A DNA stretch of 64,000 nucleotides from Haloimpatiens lingqiaonensis (GTDB taxonomy: Bacteria > Bacillota > Clostridia > Clostridiales > Clostridiaceae): NCBI RefSeq assembly GCF_044502415.1, contig NZ_CP172402.1, one strand, 5' to 3'. A program made the translations under genes and the position numbers. The notes below the pieces were generated by a model. That model was not told the origin of the DNA, did not search any database, and saw nothing but the letters and a program-made list of their open reading frames with translations. Shown here one piece after another: positions 27,744-36,994 of the stretch (position 1 is the stretch's first letter; every line of letters begins with the position of its first letter).

Positions 27744-28550
27744 TCACTCAAATATTCCCCTTGATAGTAACGCATTGTAGTCATTATCTTTACTTAATTT
27801 ATTATCACATAAAGCAATAATAACTTGCTTTTTTTCTTCTTTAAAACCTTCCCTATAAATATTTATGTATACGGGTTTAAATGCCTCCATTCTACCACAC
27901 TCACCATTTACAAATTTATAGGATATATAGAGTTTGTCTTTGTTATTTTCCACATATGGAATCTGATTCTTTTCTACCACTATAACTGGTAAGTTTGTAA
28001 CAGGTTCTCTAAGTTCATTTCCTGTATCTAGAAAAGCTTTTATTAATTTATTATATCTATCAGTAACTATCTCTACATTGTATATGAGGTTTTTAATTAT
28101 TTTTCTATCTTTAACATATGCAATTATTCTATTTATAAAAATATATATTATCATAGAAGATAAAATTAACTTTTTATAAGAAAAATCATCTAAAAATATT
28201 CCATTAAAATTACATAATTCTTTATTGTTCATTTGAAAAAATAAACATATTCCTGCTAAAAGCATAGAATAGGCAATAAAAATTACTAATGCTTTTAAAA
28301 TAAACCTAATTGACTTAGCCCCATAAGCTATTACTATCATTAATAGGGCTATAAATATTTTAAAGGGTAAAAAGCTCAAAAAATTGGATTTTAAATATAA
28401 AATAATAACTACATAAAAAGCTCCAATTGAAGAAGCAATAATTAATCTTCTAAAATATATTTTTGTTTTAACTGTGGATGCTGTTATATATAAAAAAAAT
28501 AAATTTACTATTAAATTTTCTATAAAAATAACATCTACATATACAATCAA
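27744..28550 (-). CDS. spoIIGA: Sporulation aspartic protease SpoIIGA
   Basis: Membrane protease that activates pro-SigE at the septum. The N-terminal half has about five transmembrane segments (from MIVYVDVIFIENLIVNL). The C-terminal half carries the aspartic-protease signature AFLDTGNELREP with catalytic Asp. I use the TTG 8 nt after AGGGG, because the upstream GTG overlaps the Shine-Dalgarno. 268 aa is shorter than B. subtilis (about 309) but usual for clostridia. Confidence 0.94.
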   Translation of the reverse strand: MIVYVDVIFIENLIVNLFFLYITASTVKTKIYFRRLIIASSIGAFYVVIILYLKSNFLSFLPFKIFIALLMIVIAYGAKSIRFILKALVIFIAYSMLLAGICLFFQMNNKELCNFNGIFLDDFSYKKLILSSMIIYIFINRIIAYVKDRKIIKNLIYNVEIVTDRYNKLIKAFLDTGNELREPVTNLPVIVVEKNQIPYVENNKDKLYISYKFVNGECGRMEAFKPVYINIYREGFKEEKKQVIIALCDNKLSKDNDYNALLSRGIFE

Positions 28551-28726
28551 ATTTAACACCCCTAAACATATTATATATGTTTATATATTAAAATTTTGTC
28601 ATTTTATAACATAGAATATTTTTTTTATTATACTATTTTCCCTATATAAAATTATTTTTATATAAATATAAACATAACTCGTATATATTTGAGTATAAAA
28701 ACAAAATACTAAATTTGTTTATAAAA

Positions 28727-28753
28727 TAAAAAAAGTGTCCTAAGACACTTTTT
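28727..28753 (-). terminator. Terminator after ftsZ
   Basis: AAAAGTGTC-TTAG-GACACTTTTTTT on the minus strand, 25 nt past the ftsZ stop. The next 175 bases, up to spoIIGA, are very AT-rich and show no gene; they presumably hold the spoIIGA promoter. Confidence 0.85.
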
Positions 28754-28777
28754 CACTTGAATATTTAGCTATTACTT

Positions 28778-29893
28778 TTATCTATTTCTTCTTAAAAAAG
28801 TAGGTATTTCTAAATCATCATTGGGACAGTTTTTATCTGAAGCTACCTCATCTGTAGCTGTTTTAGCATTGTTTCTTCCATTTGGAGAAAAAATGCCAAA
28901 GTCCTTTTCAGCGGAAAAACTATTTTGAGCATTAATTTTTTCTTGCTCAAATCCTGTTGCAATTACAGTAATTCTTAATTCATCTTTTAAATTTTCATCA
29001 ATAACAGCACCAAAAATTATATTAGCTTCTGGATCTGCTGCTTCTTGAACTATTCCTGCAGCTTCATTTATCTCTAACAATCCTAAATCTCCACCGCCAG
29101 TTATGTTTAATAAAACTCCAGTGGCACCTACTATAGAAGTTTCTAGTAAAGGACTAGATATAGCTTGCTTTGCAGCTTCCTGAGCTCTGTTATCTCCAGT
29201 TCCTCTACCAACTCCCATGTGAGCAAGTCCCCTGTCTAACATAATAGTCCTAACATCTGCAAAGTCCAAATTTACAAGTCCAGGTATAGTTATTAAATCA
29301 GATATACCTTGTACACCTTGTTTTAATACATCATCCGCTAATTTAAAAGAATCCATTAAAGAAGTCTTTTTATCAACCATTGTTAATAATCTTTCGTTTG
29401 GTATAGTAACAAGTGTATCAACTCTATCTTTTAAATTTTTAATTCCCATTTCTGCATGAATCATTCTCTTTCTTCCCTCAAAAGGAAATGGTTTTGTTAC
29501 TACTCCAACAGTCAATATACCCATTGATTTAGCTATTTCCGCAACTACCGGAGCTGCACCAGTACCTGTGCCGCCGCCCATACCAGCTGTTATAAATACC
29601 ATATCTGCGCCTTTAATAGCTTGAGAAATTTCATCTTTACTTTCCTCTGCTGCCTTTTGTCCAATTTCAGGATTAGCACCAGCTCCAAGCCCTTTTGTTA
29701 ATTTATCGCCTATCTGAATCTTTTGCGAAGCTTGAGATAACATTAAAGCCTGCTTGTCTGTATTTATAGCTATAAATTCAACATTTCTTAATCCTTCTAC
29801 TATCATTCTGTTGACCGCATTGTTTCCTCCGCCGCCACAACCTATTACCTTTATTTGAGCAAATTGCTGAACATCTACATCAAAATCTAGCAC
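28778..29893 (-). CDS. ftsZ: Cell division GTPase FtsZ
   Basis: Tubulin homologue forming the Z-ring, and the polar septum in sporulation. Motifs are the IGCGGGGNNAVNRM N-terminal loop, the GTPase signature GGGTGTGAAPVVAE and the synergy-loop region FADVRTIM. The conserved C-terminal tail DLEIPTFLRRNR binds FtsA and SepF-type partners. 371 aa. Follows ftsA by 15 nt. Confidence 0.98.
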   Translation of the reverse strand: MLDFDVDVQQFAQIKVIGCGGGGNNAVNRMIVEGLRNVEFIAINTDKQALMLSQASQKIQIGDKLTKGLGAGANPEIGQKAAEESKDEISQAIKGADMVFITAGMGGGTGTGAAPVVAEIAKSMGILTVGVVTKPFPFEGRKRMIHAEMGIKNLKDRVDTLVTIPNERLLTMVDKKTSLMDSFKLADDVLKQGVQGISDLITIPGLVNLDFADVRTIMLDRGLAHMGVGRGTGDNRAQEAAKQAISSPLLETSIVGATGVLLNITGGGDLGLLEINEAAGIVQEAADPEANIIFGAVIDENLKDELRITVIATGFEQEKINAQNSFSAEKDFGIFSPNGRNNAKTATDEVASDKNCPNDDLEIPTFLRRNR

Positions 29894-29908
29894 AATAATA
29901 CCTCCTCA

Positions 29909-31180
29909 TTAAAAGAAATCCGTTAAAAAATCACGTATTTTTGTTAAAAATTTTTTATTACCATTTTCAAATGAATCTTCGTCTTTTTTAATTCTTGTTC
30001 TATCAGAAACTTTTCCTTCAAAAACATTATTTTCTTCTTGCATATTTTTTGCTTCTCTTAAACTGTATCCTACATCTTTTACTATTCCTACAGCTGCAGT
30101 ATACATAGGATTGTCCGCACCGGTAAAATCAACAGTTCCTATTCTTATATTTTTACCAAACACTTCTCTCCCCAATTTTTCAATTCCATAAAATAATGAA
30201 ATACCACCACCTACTAAAACAATATCGCTTATTTCATTATAAACATCTGTATCCATAAGCTTTTTCTTGACAAATAGCAAAATTTCTTCTACTCTTGCCT
30301 TCATTATTTGATTTAATATTACATAATCAACCTCAATATTACTTCCATATTGAGAATTAATTTTCAACTTTTTATTTTCTTCATTTCCATTTACATTCAA
30401 ATTTCCATATTTAAGCTTAAGTTCTTCTGCATCTAAATAAGGAATTTTTAAACATATAGAAATATCATTGGTTATATTATTTCCACCAAGAGGAACTACC
30501 TCTGTTTTTATTAAAACACCCTTTTTAAATATTGAAATACGAGTGTTCTCTGCACCTACATCAACTATAACATTTTTAAGTTGTCCAGCTTCTTCATCAC
30601 AAACTGCCTGCCATAATGCTAGTGGTTGTAATACCAATCCAGATATATTTATTCCTGCTCTATTAATACTTTTTATTAAATTATTTATTACAGTGGTATT
30701 AGTTGTAATGATTTGACTTTCAACTTCTAATCTAAACCCATTCATTCCAATAGGATCTTTTATACTTTCATATCCATCTACTATGTACTGTAGTGGTATT
30801 ATACCTACTATTTCCTTATCGGAGGGTATATTTATAAGTTTAGCAGATTCTATAGCTCTATCCACATCTTTTTTCTGAATTTCTCTCTCATCAGAAGAAA
30901 CAGCTACAACACCCTTGTTATAAATAAGCTCACAAACTTCTCCAGCCAAAGATACATATGCATCCTTTATTCTAATATCTATCATTCTTTGCAATTGCTC
31001 TATACATTCCTTTATAGAATTAGCAGTTTCGTCTATATCAACTACTATAGAACGTTTTAATCCACTATTTTTAGCTGAAGCTACCCCTATTATATTAATT
31101 TGACCATACTTGTCTAATTTGCCTACTGCAGCACATACTTTAGAGAATCCTATATCAATTCCAACTAAGTAATCATTCAT
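29909..31180 (-). CDS. ftsA: Cell division protein FtsA
   Basis: Actin-fold membrane tether for FtsZ, 423 aa. The N-terminal phosphate-1 loop is GIDIGFSKVCAAVG. The SHS2/1C insertion lies around 85-160, the phosphate-2 region is NVIVDVGAENTRISIF, and the adenosine loop is IVLVGGGISLFYGIE. A C-terminal amphipathic stretch KFLTKIRDFLTDFF is the membrane-targeting helix. The clostridial form is divergent but the context with ftsZ settles the name. Confidence 0.92.
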   Translation of the reverse strand: MNDYLVGIDIGFSKVCAAVGKLDKYGQINIIGVASAKNSGLKRSIVVDIDETANSIKECIEQLQRMIDIRIKDAYVSLAGEVCELIYNKGVVAVSSDEREIQKKDVDRAIESAKLINIPSDKEIVGIIPLQYIVDGYESIKDPIGMNGFRLEVESQIITTNTTVINNLIKSINRAGINISGLVLQPLALWQAVCDEEAGQLKNVIVDVGAENTRISIFKKGVLIKTEVVPLGGNNITNDISICLKIPYLDAEELKLKYGNLNVNGNEENKKLKINSQYGSNIEVDYVILNQIMKARVEEILLFVKKKLMDTDVYNEISDIVLVGGGISLFYGIEKLGREVFGKNIRIGTVDFTGADNPMYTAAVGIVKDVGYSLREAKNMQEENNVFEGKVSDRTRIKKDEDSFENGNKKFLTKIRDFLTDFF

Positions 31181-31376
31181 TTATGTCTTTTCCCTCCTTA
31201 AGAGACCATCTTAAACTAATATATTCAACACAAAAAGTATTTTTCCTTTTAAAACAGCATACTTTTTCTTCATATCCCTATATAATTTAAATTATATCAT
31301 AAAAAATATGAATGTTAATTACTTTTAATAAAAATTCAATTAGATTTAATTTAATAAGTTATCTCATTAAAACAAT

Positions 31377-31408
31377 AAAAAAAGAGAAAACTAAGTTTTC
31401 TCTTTTTT
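31377..31408 (-). terminator. Terminator after the glycosyltransferase gene
   Basis: AAAAAAGAGAAAACT / AGTTTTCTCTTTTTT palindrome overlapping the stop codon, T-run on the minus strand. Confidence 0.85.
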
Positions 31409-32684
31409 AATTAACCTTTTCTAAATCAGTTATTTTTATACTCCTAGTATGTAATGTATGTGACCATTCCTTATCATTTTTCTTAACGATTCCTTGAATA
31501 GATATTGGAAGCCACGTTATGGTATATATTGGATATATTATATAATACCAAAATATTTTAGGTTCTAGTTTTTTATCTAAAATAAGAATAAAAGGTGTAT
31601 ATATAAACTGTAATATACCTAAAAGTACTGCGGCTATAGTAATCATATTTATATTTACTGAATATACAACCGTATCAAAATTAGCTATTATGTCATAAGC
31701 ATTCATAAAATATTTTGCACCAGATATTAACATAGATATTCCAACTAAGATTATAACTATTGGCTGTATACTATACAAAGCACAATCAAGAGCCTTTAAA
31801 TCAAGCTTTTTAATGAATCTTTTCATTAATTTAAAGAAATATCTACTAGATACATCAGCAAAACCTTGCATCCATCTTCTTCGCTGACTCCAAGACTGTT
31901 TCAATGTCAAAGGTTTTTCATCATATATTATAGCATCATGAGCCCAACCAACCTTATAGCCATTTAACACTAACTTACATGAGAACTCCAAATCTTCTGT
32001 TAGACAAGTTGCACCCCATCCAAGTTCCTTCAATACTTCGGTATCTATACAGAATCCTGTACCACCTAGCTGATTAGATAATCCTAAATTGCTCCTTGAA
32101 AGCTGGAACATTCTGTTTGCTGCCCAAAATGATATGGAATAACTACCTGTTATCCAAGTATCCTTTGGGTTTTTACTATCTAAATATCCTTGTACTACCT
32201 TAAAACCTTCGCATAATTTTTTATTCATTTCCTTTAAAAAATTTTTAGAAGCAAGATTGTCTGCATCAAATACCGCTACTGCATCGTATTTTTTATCCAT
32301 TTTTTTGAATATTATATTAAAAATCCACTCCAATGCATAACCTTTTCCTCTTTTTTCATCGTCAAATCTTTCAAATACTAATGCACCTGCTTTTCTTGCT
32401 CTTGAAGCTGTTTTATCTTCACAATTATCTGCTATAACAAAAATATCATACAATTCATTTGGATAATCCAGCATTCTCAAACTTAAAACAATATCTTCAA
32501 TAACGACTTCTTCATTATGCGCTGCTACTATTAGTGCAAATCTCTTTTCAGGTTGTACCTCTTTACTATCTTTCTTTCTCCAAATTCCAAAAAATGATAT
32601 ACATAAATAATACATGGAGATTATAAATACAACTTCTGTAAAAGTTTTTGATAATGCGCTTATGATCCATTTAAAAATAATCAC
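31407..32684 (-). CDS. Processive family-2 glycosyltransferase, membrane
   Basis: 425 aa. One N-terminal transmembrane helix, a cytoplasmic GT2 domain with VFDADN (DxD-like) and LTEDLEFSCKLVL, and the QRRRWMQG (QxxRW) motif of processive synthases. Three or four C-terminal membrane helices follow. This layout matches cellulose- and poly-GlcNAc-synthase-like enzymes, which extrude a polysaccharide while polymerising it. No deacetylase or partner gene is adjacent, so the polymer is unknown. Monocistronic, with a terminator at its end. Confidence 0.85.
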   Translation of the reverse strand: MIIFKWIISALSKTFTEVVFIISMYYLCISFFGIWRKKDSKEVQPEKRFALIVAAHNEEVVIEDIVLSLRMLDYPNELYDIFVIADNCEDKTASRARKAGALVFERFDDEKRGKGYALEWIFNIIFKKMDKKYDAVAVFDADNLASKNFLKEMNKKLCEGFKVVQGYLDSKNPKDTWITGSYSISFWAANRMFQLSRSNLGLSNQLGGTGFCIDTEVLKELGWGATCLTEDLEFSCKLVLNGYKVGWAHDAIIYDEKPLTLKQSWSQRRRWMQGFADVSSRYFFKLMKRFIKKLDLKALDCALYSIQPIVIILVGISMLISGAKYFMNAYDIIANFDTVVYSVNINMITIAAVLLGILQFIYTPFILILDKKLEPKIFWYYIIYPIYTITWLPISIQGIVKKNDKEWSHTLHTRSIKITDLEKVN

Positions 32685-32837
32685 AAGAAATCCCCCCTAA
32701 TTCAAAAGATATTTTAGCACAAATCCTCTTTAATTACTATAGTATTTTTAACAATTCACTTAAAATATATTAATTCTTATTAATTATTAATAAAATATTA
32801 AAATATTTTGAATTTTGCATACAATGAAACAATTACG

Positions 32838-32866
32838 TTGAACTCCTTCCTTTATAGTAGTATACT
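32838..32866 (+). promoter_or_regulatory. Predicted promoter of the small plus-strand gene
   Basis: TTGAAC, 17-nt spacer, TATACT. Transcription would start about 38 nt before the ATG of the small gene. Confidence 0.7.
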
Positions 32867-32910
32867 ATATAATATAGATATATATACAATAATTATAAAG
32901 GAGGATATTT

Positions 32911-33054
32911 ATGGATTCCCGAAAAAGTACAAAAAATTCACCAAAATCCAAATCACCAAATCATTCCCACAATAGCAAAAAAAATAAAAACATCTCTTCT
33001 AGAAACAAATTAGGAACTTTCTCTCTTAAATTCTTAGACTACGATACATTTTAA
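32911..33054 (+). CDS. 47-residue basic Ser/Lys/Asn-rich small protein
   Basis: ATG follows AAAGGAGGATATTT, an optimal Shine-Dalgarno at 6 nt, and has a canonical promoter, so this short frame is very likely translated. The first 31 residues are Ser/Lys/Asn/Pro-rich and strongly basic (MDSRKSTKNSPKSKSPN at the N terminus). The end GTFSLKFLDYDTF is hydrophobic. No Cys and no membrane helix. I do not recognise a family; disordered DNA- or RNA-binding or spore-associated peptide are options. Confidence 0.7.
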   Translation: MDSRKSTKNSPKSKSPNHSHNSKKNKNISSRNKLGTFSLKFLDYDTF

Positions 33055-33078
33055 TAAAAAAAGACCCTTTCAGGTCTT
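33055..33078 (-). terminator. Terminator after pilT
   Basis: Minus strand AAGACC-TGAAAG-GGTCTTTTTTT, just after the pilT stop. It also faces the end of the small plus-strand gene. Confidence 0.75.
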
Positions 33079-33080
33079 CA

Positions 33081-34136
33081 TTACATGGAAAGCATTCTTA
33101 TTAATATTTCCTTATCTGCAGAGTATGTCAAAGCCGTTTCATAACTTATTTTTTTATTTTTATATAACTGTACTAAGGACATATCCATAGTTTTCATGCC
33201 ATATTTTGCCCCAGTTTGCATAGATGACTGTATCTGATATGTCTTTCCTTCTCTTATTAAATTTTGTATTGCAGGAGTTGCTACCATTATTTCTAAAGCT
33301 GCAATCCTTTCACTTTCATCAATTTTAGGTACTAATTGTTGGGAAATTATTCCCTGTATCACTGCTGATAATTGAACTTTAATTTGTTGTTGCTGATGAG
33401 GTGGAAAAACATCAATTATTCTGTCAATGGTTTTAGCAGCTCCTATAGTATGTAAAGTAGATAGCACTAAATGTCCTGTTTCTGCTGCCGTAAGAGCAAT
33501 GGATATAGTTTCTAAATCCCTCATTTCACCTACTAATATTACATCTGGATCTTCTCTTAAAACTGCCCTAAGTGCGTTTCTATAGTCTAAAGTATCTTTT
33601 CCTATTTCCCTTTGATTTATAATAGATTTATTGTGTTTATGTAAGAACTCAATAGGCTCCTCTAAGGTTACTATATGAGCTGATCTAGTATTATTAATTT
33701 CATTTACCATAGCAGCTAATGTAGTACTCTTTCCACTACCCGTTGGCCCTGTTACTAATACTAATCCTCTCTGCTTACTAGTCATTTCACGAATTACATC
33801 AGGCATCTGAAGTTCATCTAAACTTGGAATTTTTAAACCCACAACTCTTATAGCAATAGCAGTGCTTCCCCTTTGCTTATATATATTTACTCTAAACCTT
33901 CCAACTCCTGAAATTGAATAAGATGTATCCATTTCGCCTTTTTTTAAGTATTCCTCATATAAATCACCTAAAATTTCTTTTGCAAAATCCTCTGTTTCTT
34001 TTCCATTTAATTTTTCACATTCTAACATAACTAAATTCCCATTAACTCTCATAGTAGGCGGAATCCCCACGGTCAAATGTAAATCTGATGAGTTGTTCTT
34101 TACAGTTATTTTTAATAAGTCATTTAATGTCTTCAA
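33081..34136 (-). CDS. pilT: Type IV pilus retraction ATPase PilT
   Basis: Hexameric AAA-type ATPase that depolymerises type IV pili. N-terminal DLHLTVGIPPTMRVNG; Walker A GPTGSGKSTT; Asp box VTLEEPIEFLH; Walker B EDPDVILVGEMRD; His box HTIGAAKTIDR. 351 aa. No other pilus gene is in the window, so it is an orphan locus here. Many clostridia carry the main pil cluster elsewhere. Confidence 0.95.
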   Translation of the reverse strand: MKTLNDLLKITVKNNSSDLHLTVGIPPTMRVNGNLVMLECEKLNGKETEDFAKEILGDLYEEYLKKGEMDTSYSISGVGRFRVNIYKQRGSTAIAIRVVGLKIPSLDELQMPDVIREMTSKQRGLVLVTGPTGSGKSTTLAAMVNEINNTRSAHIVTLEEPIEFLHKHNKSIINQREIGKDTLDYRNALRAVLREDPDVILVGEMRDLETISIALTAAETGHLVLSTLHTIGAAKTIDRIIDVFPPHQQQQIKVQLSAVIQGIISQQLVPKIDESERIAALEIMVATPAIQNLIREGKTYQIQSSMQTGAKYGMKTMDMSLVQLYKNKKISYETALTYSADKEILIRMLSM

Positions 34137-34333
34137 TTTACATACCTCCGTTGATTAATTATTTATCACTAAGTTTTTCATTACATTAACTTATTCCTTC
34201 TATATAAAGTATTTTTTAATATAAAAAGCAAATTTAACCATACTTTTCTCTTTATCATTATATACTATATTCGTCTATTTGGTACATTTTTTTATAATTT
34301 TTTTTATTTTATTTATAATTTTACTTCATTTAT

Positions 34334-35023
34334 CTAATTATTATAGTATTTTAACTCTTTATATAATTTTCTTAATGCTCTTTTTTCTAGTCTAGACACA
34401 TAAGAACGTGATATACCTAACTGCCTTGCAATTTCTCTCTGGGTTTTAGGCTTACCATCCTCTAACCCATAACGCATCTTTATTATAAACTTTTCCCTTC
34501 CCTGCAATACTTCTTCAATTTTACTATATAATTTTTTAATTTGTATTTTACTTTGAACTATCTCTACTATTGAATCCTCGTCGCTACTTAATACATCCAT
34601 GAGAGATATTTCATTTCCTTCCTTATCCACCCCTATTGGATCTTGAAGATATACCTCAGATTTAGTTTTTTTATTGTTTCTTATAAGCATTAATATCTCG
34701 TTTTCTATGCATCTAGCTGCATAGGTAGCTAATCTAGTTCCCTTACTACTATCAAATGAATCTATTGCTTTTATAAGTCCTATAGTACCTATAGATATCA
34801 AATCATCCACTTCTTTATTTGGATAAGAATATTTTTTTACAATGTGGGCCACTAATCTTAAATTTCTTTCAACTAATATATTTTTTGCTAATGCATCTCC
34901 TTCCTTTAGTTTCTCTAAATAGTATTTTTCTTCCTTTTGACTTAGTGGTTTTGGAAAGGTATTATTAGTAACATAAGCTATAAGAAAAGTAACGCTACTT
35001 AACATTTCTATTAAATTACTCAT
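34334..35023 (-). CDS. sigK: Late mother-cell sigma factor SigK, uninterrupted
   Basis: 229-aa sigma-K. The hydrophobic N-terminal segment MSNLIEMLSSVTFLIAYV is the pro-sequence. Region 2 is DDLISIGTIGLIKAIDSFDS and region 4 ends TQREIARQLGISRSYVSRLE. The coding region is continuous, with no skin-type prophage insertion as found in B. subtilis and C. difficile. It therefore needs no excision to be expressed. Separated from pilT by 197 bases in which I see no gene. Confidence 0.96.
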   Translation of the reverse strand: MSNLIEMLSSVTFLIAYVTNNTFPKPLSQKEEKYYLEKLKEGDALAKNILVERNLRLVAHIVKKYSYPNKEVDDLISIGTIGLIKAIDSFDSSKGTRLATYAARCIENEILMLIRNNKKTKSEVYLQDPIGVDKEGNEISLMDVLSSDEDSIVEIVQSKIQIKKLYSKIEEVLQGREKFIIKMRYGLEDGKPKTQREIARQLGISRSYVSRLEKRALRKLYKELKYYNN

Positions 35024-35103
35024 ATACAGTAAAATTCCTCCTAACAGTGCTTATTACTATAATATGAACTATTTGGAGAAAAGTGCATGTACATATTTAT
35101 ATT

Positions 35104-35146
35104 ATAAAAAAAATCAGTTTTGTAAAAATTACAAAACTGATTTTTT
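35104..35146 (-). terminator. Terminator after udk
   Basis: AAAATCAGTTTTGTAA / TTACAAAACTGATTTT with TTTTTT tail, directly after the stop. Confidence 0.9.
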
Positions 35147-35768
35147 TTATTTATTTAATAATTGTTTTACTTTTGCAGTAATAATATCAATTGCTACTTT
35201 ATTATGACCGCCTTCAGGTATTATTATATCTGCATACCTTTTAGTAGGTTCCGTAAACTGCATGTGCATAGGTCTTACCACATTTAAATATTGATCAATA
35301 ACTGATTGCACAGTTCTTCCTCTTTCATTTATGTCTCTTACCAATCTTCTAATTATTCTAACATCCGCATCTGTGTCTACATAAATTTTTATATCCATCA
35401 TATTTCTAAGTTCTTCATCTTGAAATACTAATATACCTTCTACAATAATTATATCCCTAGGTTCTACTTTTATACTTTCTTCTTTTCTAGTATGAAGTGA
35501 AAAATCATATATAGGTTTTTCTATATTTTTTCCTTCTATTAAATATCTCAATTGATTTATTAATAAAGTAGTATCAAAGGCATCTGGATGATCATAGTTA
35601 GTCTTAACTCTTTCTTCCATAGACAAATTAGTTTGATCTTTATAATAAGAATCCTGCTCTATCATAGCTATGCATTCTTCTCCAAACTTTCTATAGATCT
35701 CCTGAGCAATAGTACTTTTTCCCGAGCCTGTTCGCTCCAGAAATTCCAATTAAAACTGGGCGATTCAT
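35147..35768 (-). pseudogene. udk: Uridine kinase, frameshifted near its 5' end
   Basis: Uridine/cytidine kinase of pyrimidine salvage. The ATG overlaps the trhP stop (TGATG), and the first codons read MNRPVLIGISG in frame. The P-loop then slips: GTGSGKST requires one base less at about 35731-35732. With that correction the protein is 206 aa, a normal Udk, with EQDSYYKD, NYDHPDAFD, VEGILVFQDEELR and the C-terminal IIIPEGGHN. As written, the ORF begins only at an in-frame TTG or ATG inside the P-loop region. Likely a sequence error or very recent mutation. Confidence 0.9.
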
Positions 35769-36994
35769 CACTTCTCCTCCTTAGCTTTTATAATCATAGA
35801 ATTTTTCTCTATATTCCTGTCCATCCTAACAGTAAAAAGCATCTGTGCAGAAGGAGCAGATTCAATTTTATTGCCTTTTATATCTCTCATATCCTCTAAT
35901 ATTATTTCTTCATTATCTCCATGAGGTTTTAAAATTTCAACCTTATCGCCATCATAGCATTTATTTCTTTGCTCTATGACTGCCAACCCAGTTTCCTGAT
36001 TATATTCTCTAACTACACCTACTATATCATAATCTCTTATATAAGAAGATGATTCATATTCTTGTTTATTTTCATCATTAAAATAGAATCCTGTATAATA
36101 CTTCCTATGACTAGGTTTCATAAGTATCTCCATCCACTTTTCATCAAACTTGTAATTAGATGGGTCTTTAAAATATTCATCCACTGCCTGCCTGTAAGCC
36201 TTCACTACAGAAGCTACATAAAAAGCACTCTTCATTCTTCCTTCTATCTTTAAAGAACTAGCTCCTAAGCTAACTAATTCCGGTATATACTCTATCATAC
36301 ACATATCTTTAGAATTCATTATATATGTGCCCTTTTGGTCTTCTTTTATCTCATAATATTCTCCTGGTCTCATTTCTTCCATTAAATAATATTTATATCT
36401 ACATGGCTGAGCACACTGACCTCTATTTGAATCTCTACCAGTTAAATAATTTGAAAGCAAGCATCTTCCTGAATATGCCATGCACATAGATCCATGAATA
36501 AATATCTCTATTTCGCATCCCTCTGGAACTTTGTTCTTAATTTCTTTTATTTCCTCTAAAGATAATTCTCTAGCTAATACTATTCTTTTAACACCTTGTT
36601 TGTACCAAAACAAAGCAGACTTCCAATTTACATTATTAGCTTGCGTGCTTAAATGTAATTCCAAGTCTGGAACTACTTCTCTAGCTGTCATTATTATCCC
36701 AGGATCTGAAACTATTATAGCATCAACCTTTATATTATAAAGTTCTTTTAAATAATCCTCTAATCCATCTAAATCTTCGTTATGAGGAAAAACATTTAAA
36801 GTTACATAAACTTTTTTTCCTCTATCATGTGCATATTTTATTCCTTCTTTTAACTGATCATTGGAAAAATTGTCAGCAAAAGCTCTTAAATTTAACTTAC
36901 TTCCTCCTAGGTATACTGCATCTGCTCCAAAGTCTATGGCTGCCTTAAGTTTTTCTAAATTACCCGCCGGAGCTAAAATTTCAGGTTTATTCAT
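35768..36994 (-). CDS. trhP: U32 family protein, probable tRNA 5-hydroxyuridine synthesis protein TrhP
   Basis: 408-aa peptidase-U32 family member. N-terminal ILAPAGNLEKLKAAIDFGADAVYLGG; family signature EIFIHGSMCMAYSGRCLLS; clustered cysteines CAQPCRYKYY that could bind an Fe-S cluster. In B. subtilis and E. coli the U32 proteins of this branch make 5-hydroxyuridine at tRNA wobble position 34. Its neighbour here is the matching methyltransferase. Start after AGGGAGAAG; overlaps the upstream gene by 8 nt. Confidence 0.82.
   Translation of the reverse strand: MNKPEILAPAGNLEKLKAAIDFGADAVYLGGSKLNLRAFADNFSNDQLKEGIKYAHDRGKKVYVTLNVFPHNEDLDGLEDYLKELYNIKVDAIIVSDPGIIMTAREVVPDLELHLSTQANNVNWKSALFWYKQGVKRIVLARELSLEEIKEIKNKVPEGCEIEIFIHGSMCMAYSGRCLLSNYLTGRDSNRGQCAQPCRYKYYLMEEMRPGEYYEIKEDQKGTYIMNSKDMCMIEYIPELVSLGASSLKIEGRMKSAFYVASVVKAYRQAVDEYFKDPSNYKFDEKWMEILMKPSHRKYYTGFYFNDENKQEYESSSYIRDYDIVGVVREYNQETGLAVIEQRNKCYDGDKVEILKPHGDNEEIILEDMRDIKGNKIESAPSAQMLFTVRMDRNIEKNSMIIKAKEEK

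Noticed and set aside
28590..28605. TTTTGTCATTT as a Spo0A box upstream of spoIIGA
   Set aside because: Only partly matches the 0A consensus in very AT-rich DNA; spacing to a -10 is not convincing.
32838..33054. Plus-strand region as part of the pilT or glycosyltransferase leader only
   Set aside because: Promoter, RBS and open frame all point in the plus direction.
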